From an uncultured bacterium (GTDB lineage Bacteria; Patescibacteriota; Minisyncoccia; UBA6257; Colwellbacteraceae): 5,699 nucleotides of DNA. How positions within the stretch are numbered: position 1 is the stretch's first letter; every line of letters begins with the position of its first letter. Below the pieces are notes generated by a model. That model did no database searches and was not told where the DNA came from. It saw only the letters and a program-made list of their open reading frames with translations. Of the stretch, positions 1-5,408 are shown piece after piece. The position numbers and the translations under genes were made by a program. The stretch spans positions 1-5,699 of the forward strand of contig CAJVWL010000031.1 in the NCBI GenBank assembly GCA_913009745.1. The letters run 5' to 3'.

Positions 1-109
1 ACTAATAGGCCCATATGTGGTGAGGATAGGATGAAGATGATCATTAGACAGCTGGAATCAGAAGTCAGGAGATAGGGTATGATGAAATCTATTATTTATG
101 TTTTCTGTA
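1..109. other. Non-genomic or foreign leader outside the adapter
   Basis: This stretch lies outside the left sequencing adapter and its poly-T cap, so it is not contiguous with the bacterial DNA that starts at 187. No open frame of useful length, ribosome site or RNA gene is visible. It is not simple low-complexity sequence, unlike the matching piece at the right end. It may be base-call noise produced after a read ran off the end of a short molecule, or an unrelated read joined through the shared adapter and poly-T words. Its origin cannot be settled from sequence alone. Confidence 0.75.
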
Positions 110-186
110 TTTTTTTTTTTCAAGCAGAAGACGGCATACGAGATAAAGGAATGTGACTGGAGTTCAGACGTGTGCTCTTCCGATCT
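110..186 (-). other. Illumina P7/TruSeq index adapter with poly-T cap
   Basis: This is a synthetic sequence. Positions 121-144 are the P7 flow-cell oligo, 145-152 are an 8-base index (AAAGGAAT in this orientation) and 153-186 are the 34-base TruSeq read-2 primer site ending GCTCTTCCGATCT. An 11-base T run at 110-120 precedes it, as expected for the poly-A calls seen when a read passes the end of its adapter. The index read in the other direction is ATTCCTTT, which I recall as TruSeq index 27. Genomic sequence starts at 187. Confidence 0.98.
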
Positions 187-339
187 AAACTTGGATGGAG
201 GGTGGTTTACGTTCCGAACGCGTCCATAGTCCACCATTACCAAAGAAGGAGTGCAGGCGGAGGAATACGCAATCCGCTGAAATGGTCGCACGCAAAAAGT
301 GCCATGAGGTTTTTTAGAAAAAAGTATATAACACGATAA
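187..339 (+). CDS. Family 2 glycosyltransferase, C-terminal fragment (5' end cut by adapter)
   Basis: The frame is open from the adapter junction to a TAA stop at 337-339 and gives 50 residues without a start codon; the N-terminal part of the gene is lost at the contig edge. The fragment begins KLGWRVVYVPNASIVHHYQ and ends with SHAKSAMRFFRKKY. This is the pattern found at the C-terminal edge of the catalytic domain in rhamnosyltransferase-like GT2 proteins: a Gly-Trp, a tyrosine/valine strand, a Pro-x-Ala, a histidine on the next strand, then a Ser/His-rich stretch leading to an F.+K tail. Such enzymes move a sugar from a nucleotide donor onto a growing surface glycan at the inner face of the membrane. 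The family call is by motif recall, and acceptor and sugar cannot be told. The next gene starts 51 bases downstream on the same strand and may be co-transcribed. Confidence 0.72.
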   Translation, partial: KLGWRVVYVPNASIVHHYQRRSAGGGIRNPLKWSHAKSAMRFFRKKYITR

Positions 340-349
340 ATTATGATAG

Positions 350-362
350 ACTTATTATAAGT
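350..362. repeat. Short AT-rich inverted repeat between genes
   Basis: ACTTAT and ATAAGT flank a single central T, giving a 6+1+6 inverted repeat in the gap between the glycosyltransferase stop and the small membrane-protein gene. It could be a regulator site or part of an AT-rich promoter region, since the strand reads TTATTATAA here. No convincing -35 element sits at the right distance. In AT-rich sequence such a repeat can arise by chance. Confidence 0.25.
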
Positions 363-377
363 GTTATTGTTCTTATG

Positions 378-386
378 AAGGAGGTG
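378..386 (+). promoter_or_regulatory. Strong Shine-Dalgarno site for the small membrane protein
   Basis: AAGGAGGTG is close to a perfect match to the anti-Shine-Dalgarno end of 16S rRNA, and the AGGAGG core ends 6 bases before the ATG at 391. It is the best ribosome site in the window. It is the main reason to accept the 85-codon + strand frame over the longer - strand frame covering 237-629. Confidence 0.8.
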
Positions 387-390
387 CTGA

Positions 391-648
391 ATGTACGGCA
401 CAAAGAAAAAAGCTCTCGCGCTTACCGCAAGTCTGTCAACGATCTTCGTGGTCCTGTACTGGAAACATCGCCACAGCAGGTCAGCGGAAGAAGTTACCAA
501 TAAGGAACGTAGAAGTGTCAGAAGGGAAGCGAGAAGAGCTGCAAGAAAAGTTGTAAATGGAACGCCGCATGCATCATTCAGCACCTTGATTGTCAAGGTG
601 CAATCCAAGGTGATGGCTCTGCTTCGCAAGAATGTTGAGCCCGACTAG
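391..648 (+). CDS. Small basic single-pass membrane protein, function unknown
   Basis: This is an 85-residue protein that I do not recognise. Residues 1-7 are short and lysine-rich (MYGTKKK). Residues 8-24 form one hydrophobic segment (ALALTASLSTIFVVLYW), and KHRHSR follows at once. Residues 31-54 are highly charged and arginine-rich (RRSVRREARRAARK), probably helical. Residues 58-85 contain an amphipathic stretch (FSTLIVKVQSKVMALLRK). The layout suggests a single membrane anchor with a basic tail that could touch lipid headgroups, nucleic acid or a membrane partner; that is inference. Support for a real gene comes from the strong ribosome site, the ATG start, and a hairpin 6 bases after the TAG stop. 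It follows the glycosyltransferase fragment by 51 bases and is convergent with secA. It has no cysteines, no signal-peptidase site and no known motif that I can see. Confidence 0.65.
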   Translation: MYGTKKKALALTASLSTIFVVLYWKHRHSRSAEEVTNKERRSVRREARRAARKVVNGTPHASFSTLIVKVQSKVMALLRKNVEPD

Positions 649-654
649 CCCCGT

Positions 655-686
655 AGAGAAACCCCTTCTCCATACGGGGTTTCTCT
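655..686. terminator. Bidirectional terminator hairpin between convergent genes
   Basis: AGAGAAACCCC (655-665) and GGGGTTTCTCT (676-686) are exact reverse complements, giving an 11-bp stem with a 10-base loop. The hairpin lies 6 bases after the stop of the + strand small gene and 10 bases after the stop of secA on the - strand, so it probably ends both transcripts. Neither side has a clear U-tract, which is weak by the standard intrinsic-terminator model. A second, incompatible pairing exists: CCCCGTA (649-655) with TACGGGG (673-679). Confidence 0.7.
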
Positions 687-696
687 CACCCTAAAA

Positions 697-3306
697 TTAT
701 GCGCGGTGGCACTTCTTGTACTTCTTACCCGAGCCGCACGGGCATGGGTCGTTTCTCCCTACTCCCTTAAATTTCGGATTTAAAGCAACCGATGCGCGTT
801 CCTGACTTGAAGACGCTTGGGCTATTGCCTCGGCCCTAAAAACATTCTGAAAAACCCATTCATCAAAATAGGAATTTAACTGGTCAAATAAACGCCTGCC
901 GTCACTTCTATATTCAACCAAAGGGTCACGCTGGCCATATGCCCTAAGTCTAACCGACTCCGAAAGAGCCTCAATATTTTCAAGATGATTCATCCAAAGG
1001 ATATTGAGCACCGTAAGCAGTTGAAACCCAAACACCCCCAAAGTTTCGTCACTATAACCGTTTATCTTCTCAACCGCCATTTGTTTAATGCTTTCTATGT
1101 TTACGGTGGTATCGTCCTGCACAGAAACACCGGACGCGCTTAATACTTTCTTTAAATCTTCCGCATTAATTTCAGAAGACTTTAGTTTGTTAAGATAATT
1201 GGAAACTGTGCTTTTAAGTATATCCCTAAGTCCGTCCGGAGACTTAATAGTGGCAACTTCCCCACCACCGTCGTCACCGGAGTCAGTCTGACCGGAAGAT
1301 GAGATGGCCGGACTTATCGCCTCAACTATCTTTTGGCGATGTGTATAAAACACGGTTCTTTGTTTGTTTAGAATGTCATCATATTCAAGGAGGTTTTTGC
1401 GCGCGTCAAAATTAAATCCCTCCACCTTGCTTTGAGCTTGTGATATTGCCTTCGTTACCATTTTGTTTTCAATAGGAAGATCATCGGGCAAGTCAAACCT
1501 ATCCATTATCCTGCCTACTTTTTCACCCCCGAATACCCTCAAAAGGTCGTCTTCAAGCGAAAGAAAGAATTGAGATGATCCCGGGTCACCCTGACGCCCG
1601 GCTCTTCCTCTAAGCTGATTATCTATTCTGCGAGCTTCATGTCTTTCGGTCCCCAGAACATGAAGTCCGCCGAGTTTTCTAACTTTCTCTGCTTCCTCCG
1701 GATTAGGCGGATTGCCTCCAAAGATAATATCTACTCCGCGTCCCGCCATGTTTGTCGCAACCGTAACGGCCCCAACTCTCCCCGCTTGGGCAATAATCGC
1801 GCCTTCACGTTCGTTGTTTTTTGCGTTCAAAACTTCGTGCGGAATACCGGCTCTCTTGAGATGCCCTGATAGAAGCTCATTCTTTTCAATTGAAACCGCT
1901 CCGAGTAAAATCGGCTGGCCTAATTCATGTCTTCTCTTTACATCCTTTACGATTGCCTTATATTTTGCGTCAAGGTTTTTATATACCAAGTCCGACATAT
2001 CATTTCTAATAAGCGGTTTGTTTGTTGGAATACTGACAACTTCCATCCCGTATACTTTATGAAATTCTTCTGCGGATGTTTGCGCGGTACCGGTCATTCC
2101 TGATATTTTTTTATACAATCTGAAGTAGTTTTGCAGGGTTATCTGAGCAAAGGTTTTTGATTCTTCTTGGACTGCAACTCCTTCTTTTGCCTCAATTGCC
2201 TGGTGAAGCCCGGCGGAATAACGCCTGCCAAACATTAATCTTCCCGTAAACTGGTCAACGATTATAACTTCTCCGTTTTTAATTACATAATCTTTATCCT
2301 TTTCAAATAACGCCTTTGCTTTGAGCGAAGCCTCCAGATAATGAACCAACCTGAAGTTTTCTACCGCATAAATATTATTTATACCTGTTATCTTCTCAAT
2401 CGCATCAATGCCAGGTTCAGTTATTTCAACCGATTTTAGTTTCTCGTCAACAATATAGTCTTCATCTCGCTTTAAGCTTCTAACCGCATTAGCGAATAAT
2501 TTATAATATTCAGATGAGCCTGTATCCGGGGCAGATATAATAAGCGGAGTTCGCGCCTCATCAATAAGAATTGAGTCAATTTCATCAATAACAGCGTAGT
2601 TTAACTCCCTCTGCACCTGTTCCTGTACAAAGTTTCTGATGTTATCCCTAAGATAATCAAAACCAAATTCATGATTGGTTCCGTATGTAACATCGGCATC
2701 ATACGCCTCCTTCCTGCTAATCGGCCTTAGAAAATCCTCCTTCACTAAATACGACCCGACCAGGTCCCTTTCCGCATCAATTTTTTCCCTTTCCTCTTCA
2801 GAGAGCTTCCACTGCGGGTCATACATAAAGGCGGCATCATGCACAAGACATGAGACTGAAAGTCCTAGAAAATGATAAATTTGCCCCATCCATACTGCAT
2901 CACGTTTAGCCAAATAATCGTTAACCGTAATCGTATGCACACCGCGTCCGGAAAGAGCATTTAAATAGATTGGAGCGGTTGCCGCAAGAGTTTTTCCTTC
3001 ACCCGTCAGCATCTCTGCTATACTGCCCCTGTGAATGACAATTCCACCCCAAAGCTGTACGTCAAAATGGCGCTGATTCATAGTCCTTCTTGCAGACTCG
3101 CGAACCAGTGCAAACGCCCTTGGCAAAAGCTCTTCTAATGATTCGCCTGAAGCCGCTCTTTTCCGCAACGCAAGGCTTTCTTGCTTAAGCTCGTTGTCGC
3201 CGAGTTTTTCTATCTCCCCTTCCAGTGAATTTATTATCTCTATCTCCGCAGGCGGTTTTTGCCCGCCAAAAGAAAATAGGCGTTTCTTTACTTTTCCTAT
3301 CGCCAT
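697..3306 (-). CDS. secA: Preprotein translocase ATPase SecA
   Basis: SecA is the ATP-driven motor that pushes unfolded preproteins through SecYEG at the inner face of the membrane. All core motifs are present in this 869-residue protein. These are the FDVQ segment (81-84), Walker A GEGKT (102-106), YGTNHEFGFDYLRDN (208-222), Walker B DEID (241-244) with DEARTPLIIS (249-258), SGMTGTA (402-408), NMAGRGVDI (519-527) and the arginine-finger region QLRGRAGRQGDPG (564-576). The preprotein cross-linking domain falls at roughly 225-375. The helical scaffold and two-helix finger region includes WMNHLENIEALSESVRLRAYGQRDPLVEYR (771-800). The C-terminus carries the zinc motif CPCGSGKKYKKCH (C-x-C-x8-C-H). 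Two features are odd: about 30 extra residues in the first nucleotide-binding domain (around 154-196), and an acidic Ser/Gly linker near 665-685. The ATG lies 5 bases after the hpf stop with no visible ribosome site, so translation is probably coupled to hpf. Confidence 0.98.
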   Translation of the reverse strand: MAIGKVKKRLFSFGGQKPPAEIEIINSLEGEIEKLGDNELKQESLALRKRAASGESLEELLPRAFALVRESARRTMNQRHFDVQLWGGIVIHRGSIAEMLTGEGKTLAATAPIYLNALSGRGVHTITVNDYLAKRDAVWMGQIYHFLGLSVSCLVHDAAFMYDPQWKLSEEEREKIDAERDLVGSYLVKEDFLRPISRKEAYDADVTYGTNHEFGFDYLRDNIRNFVQEQVQRELNYAVIDEIDSILIDEARTPLIISAPDTGSSEYYKLFANAVRSLKRDEDYIVDEKLKSVEITEPGIDAIEKITGINNIYAVENFRLVHYLEASLKAKALFEKDKDYVIKNGEVIIVDQFTGRLMFGRRYSAGLHQAIEAKEGVAVQEESKTFAQITLQNYFRLYKKISGMTGTAQTSAEEFHKVYGMEVVSIPTNKPLIRNDMSDLVYKNLDAKYKAIVKDVKRRHELGQPILLGAVSIEKNELLSGHLKRAGIPHEVLNAKNNEREGAIIAQAGRVGAVTVATNMAGRGVDIIFGGNPPNPEEAEKVRKLGGLHVLGTERHEARRIDNQLRGRAGRQGDPGSSQFFLSLEDDLLRVFGGEKVGRIMDRFDLPDDLPIENKMVTKAISQAQSKVEGFNFDARKNLLEYDDILNKQRTVFYTHRQKIVEAISPAISSSGQTDSGDDGGGEVATIKSPDGLRDILKSTVSNYLNKLKSSEINAEDLKKVLSASGVSVQDDTTVNIESIKQMAVEKINGYSDETLGVFGFQLLTVLNILWMNHLENIEALSESVRLRAYGQRDPLVEYRSDGRRLFDQLNSYFDEWVFQNVFRAEAIAQASSSQERASVALNPKFKGVGRNDPCPCGSGKKYKKCHRA

Positions 3307-3311
3307 ATAAG

Positions 3312-3620
3312 TTAATGAGTTTCTTTATATTTTTTAATCTCTCGCTGAAGCCTATCCTTAACAAAATCTATTGATTTCCGTACATCGTCCGAACTGTGCT
3401 CAACTCGCAACATACTGCCGGGAAGTTCAAGGTTAACCTCTGCATAGTAGACGTTGCCGTGACGATGATGACGAGTTAATCTTGCAACTTCAACCACAGC
3501 CAATACGCCTCCTTCATCAAACCCCTTAATAAACTTTTTCAATCCGCCAATTTTTAGCTCAATATATTTCTTTAGAGGTTCCGTGAGTTCTAAATTTGTT
3601 GCTTGTATGTTAATTTGCAT
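3312..3620 (-). CDS. hpf: Ribosome hibernation promoting factor, short form (HPF/RaiA family)
   Basis: Proteins of this family bind the decoding centre of the 30S subunit, where mRNA and tRNA would sit, and hold ribosomes inactive in slow growth or stress. The 102-residue product has the family layout. It opens with a strand (MQINIQATNLELTEPL), followed by a helix with lysines (KKYIELKIGGLKKFI). The middle is basic (ARLTRHHRHGNVYYAEVNLELPG, 46-68), and the protein ends with a helix rich in Lys/Arg (VKDRLQREIKKYKE). The length fits the short form with only the ribosome-binding domain; the C-terminal dimerisation domain of long HPF is absent. Translation seems weakly initiated, since only AAGAG directly touching the ATG is seen. 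The gene sits 50 bases after murB and 5 bases before secA, an order I recall as common in Patescibacteria. HPF and RaiA cannot be separated from sequence alone. Confidence 0.93.
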   Translation of the reverse strand: MQINIQATNLELTEPLKKYIELKIGGLKKFIKGFDEGGVLAVVEVARLTRHHRHGNVYYAEVNLELPGSMLRVEHSSDDVRKSIDFVKDRLQREIKKYKETH

Positions 3621-3670
3621 CTCTTGTTTTAATTATGATTTCTTAAGTCTATATGCGCATAAACCTACAG

Positions 3671-4618
3671 TTACGCCATAATCCTTACTTCCTTTTCAAG
3701 GCGAACACCGCAGTTTATATATACTTTTTCGGTTACCATGTCAATCAGGCGAAGAACGTCACGAGCGCTCGCATTTTCAACATTGACAATAAAATTGGGC
3801 TGTTTTGGAGAAACTAATGCTCCACCCACTCGCGCGCCCTTCATTCCCGCTTTATCTATGAGATATGCGGCAGGGATAAGCGGAAACGGATCAGTTTTTA
3901 CCGCATTTTCATACAGTTTGGCAAGGTTTCTGTCTATGCCGCTCACCGCAACATTCTTAAAAATACTTCCGATGTTTGGATATTCAAGCGGATGCGTGGC
4001 CTTGCGGTAGTTTATTGCAGAATCCATCTTCCGGCTTAGATATAGTTTATTGCCGTGAGTAAGCTTGAATATTGCGTGCAGGATGACTTCGTTTAATCTT
4101 TCTGATTTAAAAACACTGGTTCTGTATCCGAATTTACACTCACCTGCAAGCCGGTGTTTTAACTTGAACGAATCCAAGTCCAAACTAACAACTTCCAGTA
4201 ATGAATCCTTAATCTCTCCTCCGAATGCGCCTGCGTTGCCGTATATCGCGCCGCCAACCGTTCCGGGCAATCCGCCCGCCCACTCAAGGCCGGCAAGTCC
4301 TCTTGATACGGTTGAACCTACAAGGTTGGCCATTTCAACACCGGAACCCGCGGTAACGCGTGTGTCGTCAATTTCCATAAACGTAAGAAACGGCATAAGG
4401 ACCAATCCATCATACCCGTTATCACTCCATAAAATATTCGTCCCTCCGCCTAATATAAAAATCGGCATACGCAGTTCACGCGCAGTCTTTGCCGCATCTA
4501 TTAGTTCATCAACTGTATCTGCCCTTACAAGGTCGCGAGCCGGACCGCCAATTTGGAGCCTGCTGAAATTTTTAAGTTCTACTTCTTTTCCTATCTCCAT
4601 AAATACAAGGAGCGACAC
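3671..4618 (-). CDS. murB: UDP-N-acetylenolpyruvoylglucosamine reductase MurB
   Basis: MurB is a cytoplasmic FAD enzyme that uses NADPH to reduce UDP-GlcNAc-enolpyruvate to UDP-N-acetylmuramate, the second committed step of peptidoglycan precursor synthesis. Of 315 residues, roughly 15-180 form the FAD-binding part: NFSRLQIGGPA (17-27), ILGGGTNIL (55-63), GLEWAGGLPGTVGGAIYGNAG (110-130) and FGYRTSVF (163-170, with the expected catalytic Arg165). The C-terminal domain has GSIFKN (217-222), whose Ser218 matches the catalytic proton-donor serine, and LEKEVRI (307-313) with the conserved glutamate. Between GSIFKN and IPAAYLIDKAG there are about 25 extra residues, which I recall from Patescibacteria. 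The usual KH.NFIVN reads KQPNFIVN here. I chose the GTG at 4618 because GGAG lies 7 bases upstream; an ATG at 4600 (residue 7) has no such site. It is probably first in a murB-hpf-secA transcript. Confidence 0.96.
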   Translation of the reverse strand: MSLLVFMEIGKEVELKNFSRLQIGGPARDLVRADTVDELIDAAKTARELRMPIFILGGGTNILWSDNGYDGLVLMPFLTFMEIDDTRVTAGSGVEMANLVGSTVSRGLAGLEWAGGLPGTVGGAIYGNAGAFGGEIKDSLLEVVSLDLDSFKLKHRLAGECKFGYRTSVFKSERLNEVILHAIFKLTHGNKLYLSRKMDSAINYRKATHPLEYPNIGSIFKNVAVSGIDRNLAKLYENAVKTDPFPLIPAAYLIDKAGMKGARVGGALVSPKQPNFIVNVENASARDVLRLIDMVTEKVYINCGVRLEKEVRIMA

Positions 4619-4625
4619 TGGTAGA

Positions 4626-4629
4626 CTCC
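4626..4629 (-). promoter_or_regulatory. Shine-Dalgarno site supporting the GTG start of murB
   Basis: On the - strand GGAG is found 7 bases upstream of the GTG at 4618. The competing ATG at 4600 has no purine-rich site at a usable distance, so this short motif decides between the two starts. Four bases are weak evidence on their own. Confidence 0.45.
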
Positions 4630-4677
4630 GTTATACTTGGTATTAAGCGAGTGCCCGTCTGTGCCGCTCCGATTTTA

Positions 4678-4707
4678 ATTTTACAGCTATTGCATACTCT
4701 AAGTAAA
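4678..4707 (-). promoter_or_regulatory. Candidate promoter for murB-hpf-secA
   Basis: Read on the - strand, TTTACT (4702-4707, 4 of 6 matches to TTGACA) is followed after 18 bases by TAAAAT (4678-4683, 5 of 6 matches to TATAAT). Transcription would start near 4671 and leave an untranslated leader of about 50 bases before the GTG of murB. The site lies in the 118-base gap after the preceding - strand gene, the only sizeable gap in this strand's gene row. The spot is AT-rich, and a second TAAAAT occurs at 4672-4677. Confidence 0.35.
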
Positions 4708-4736
4708 CAACCCCTGTTAAATAATAATTACGCATT

Positions 4737-5393
4737 TTATGTCTTTAATATGATTTTTTCATTTTCATTAAAACTCCTAAAATCTATAGAATGCAAAAAA
4801 TCACGATTTTTAACCTCAACTATTCTAAACCCGGCAAATATTGATTTAATTTCACTTAAAATTTCTTTAGCCTGATACGGCGACGGCGCGGAAATTAACA
4901 CTCGAATATTTGCCGATATACCACCGTCTTCTTTTTTATTAAAAACAAACTGCACGACCGCACTTTCGCCAATTTCATTTACTTTAGAAAATTTAATCTT
5001 TTTAATATCTATGTCTTCCAATTTTGCACCACCCTTCACATAAGCCCCGATGAGCGTACTCCCGGTTGTATACAGTTCAAAGTCTTCATCGTCTTTTGCT
5101 TTTAATATTCTTGCTATTTTTCTCGCGCGTGAGAAAGGAGCAACAATATAGTGATACACCTCCTTGCCAAACGGATTTACAACAATCTCAAACGTAAATG
5201 GCAAAGGTATGTTTTTCGGCAAATCTTTGAGTGTCCACTTGATATCTTTACCGGCAACCCTCATAACCGCAAAACTATTTTGCTTTATGGTTATTCTGTT
5301 GGCCAGGCGTCTAAAATAGAAATATATACCAAAAAGGATTAATGAAAATATTATTATTGATGCTAAAATTGTTGGTGTTACAAAGGAGTACAT
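4737..5393 (-). CDS. Membrane-anchored protein of unknown function, possibly related to the N-terminal part of Patescibacteria HerA/TraC-like ATPases
   Basis: The product has 218 residues from the ATG at 5393, or 226 from a TTG at 5417. In the longer numbering, residues 15-35 form one membrane helix (PTILASIIIFSLILFGIYFYF) followed by RRLANR, which predicts an outside N-terminus and a cytoplasmic body. The rest is a mixed alpha/beta domain ending RSFNENEKIILKT and a TAA. I do not recognise it with confidence. The segments FEIVVNPFGKEVYHYIVAPFSRARKIA and RVLISAPSPYQAKEILSEIKSIF, then a FRSFNE...IL ending, recall the domain that precedes the ATPase in type IV secretion-like proteins of Patescibacteria. 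No Walker motif follows: the frame stops and a 118-base gap leads to murB. On that view it is a stand-alone or shortened version. The TTG start has AGTAGG 5 bases upstream but would overlap the divergent gene by 9 bases; the ATG has no ribosome site. The call of a real gene is firm, the function is not. Confidence 0.8.
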   Translation of the reverse strand: MYSFVTPTILASIIIFSLILFGIYFYFRRLANRITIKQNSFAVMRVAGKDIKWTLKDLPKNIPLPFTFEIVVNPFGKEVYHYIVAPFSRARKIARILKAKDDEDFELYTTGSTLIGAYVKGGAKLEDIDIKKIKFSKVNEIGESAVVQFVFNKKEDGGISANIRVLISAPSPYQAKEILSEIKSIFAGFRIVEVKNRDFLHSIDFRSFNENEKIILKT

Positions 5394-5401
5394 TGTACAA
5401 T
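5372..5401 (+). promoter_or_regulatory. Weak candidate promoter for the rightmost glycosyltransferase
   Basis: TTGGTG (5372-5377) and TACAAT (5396-5401, 5 of 6 matches to TATAAT) are 18 bases apart. Transcription would start about 5408, right at the ATG at 5409, so the mRNA would be leaderless. That fits the lack of a correctly spaced ribosome site; an AAAGGAG at 5382-5388 lies 20 bases before the ATG, too far to serve it. The -35 match is poor, and the site lies inside the start of the gene on the other strand. Confidence 0.25.
5392..5401. repeat. Perfect 10-bp palindrome at a divergent gene start
   Basis: ATTGTACAAT is its own reverse complement. It sits between, or over, the start codons of the two divergent genes and contains a -10-like TACAAT on each strand. 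It could be a binding site for a dimeric regulator or simply the shared promoter core. Length alone does not exclude chance. Confidence 0.3.
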
Positions 5402-5408
5402 TGATTTT

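Noticed and set aside
237..629. A 130-codon frame on the - strand with hydrophobic stretches
   Set aside because: It lies opposite the GT2 fragment and the 85-codon + strand gene. The latter has an excellent ribosome site and a following hairpin. The - strand frame has no ribosome site and no recognisable motif.
1639..2875. Three + strand frames (about 66 to 116 codons) within secA
   Set aside because: They are antisense shadows of a secA frame that has every family motif. None has a ribosome site or a protein-like composition.
3652..3661. Perfect 10-bp palindrome TATGCGCATA in the murB-hpf gap
   Set aside because: It is short and has no matching -35/-10 pair or second copy elsewhere in the window. 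It was not listed as an operator.
3738..4646. Two + strand frames (90 and 193 codons) opposite murB
   Set aside because: They are rich in Ser, Pro and Asn, as expected from the antisense of a well-supported MurB.
4643..4735. A 30-codon frame on the - strand starting with ATG right after the stop of the membrane-anchored gene (TAAAATG)
   Set aside because: It has no ribosome site, resembles nothing known and covers the candidate murB promoter. Chance is the simpler explanation, though close stop-start spacing made it worth noting.
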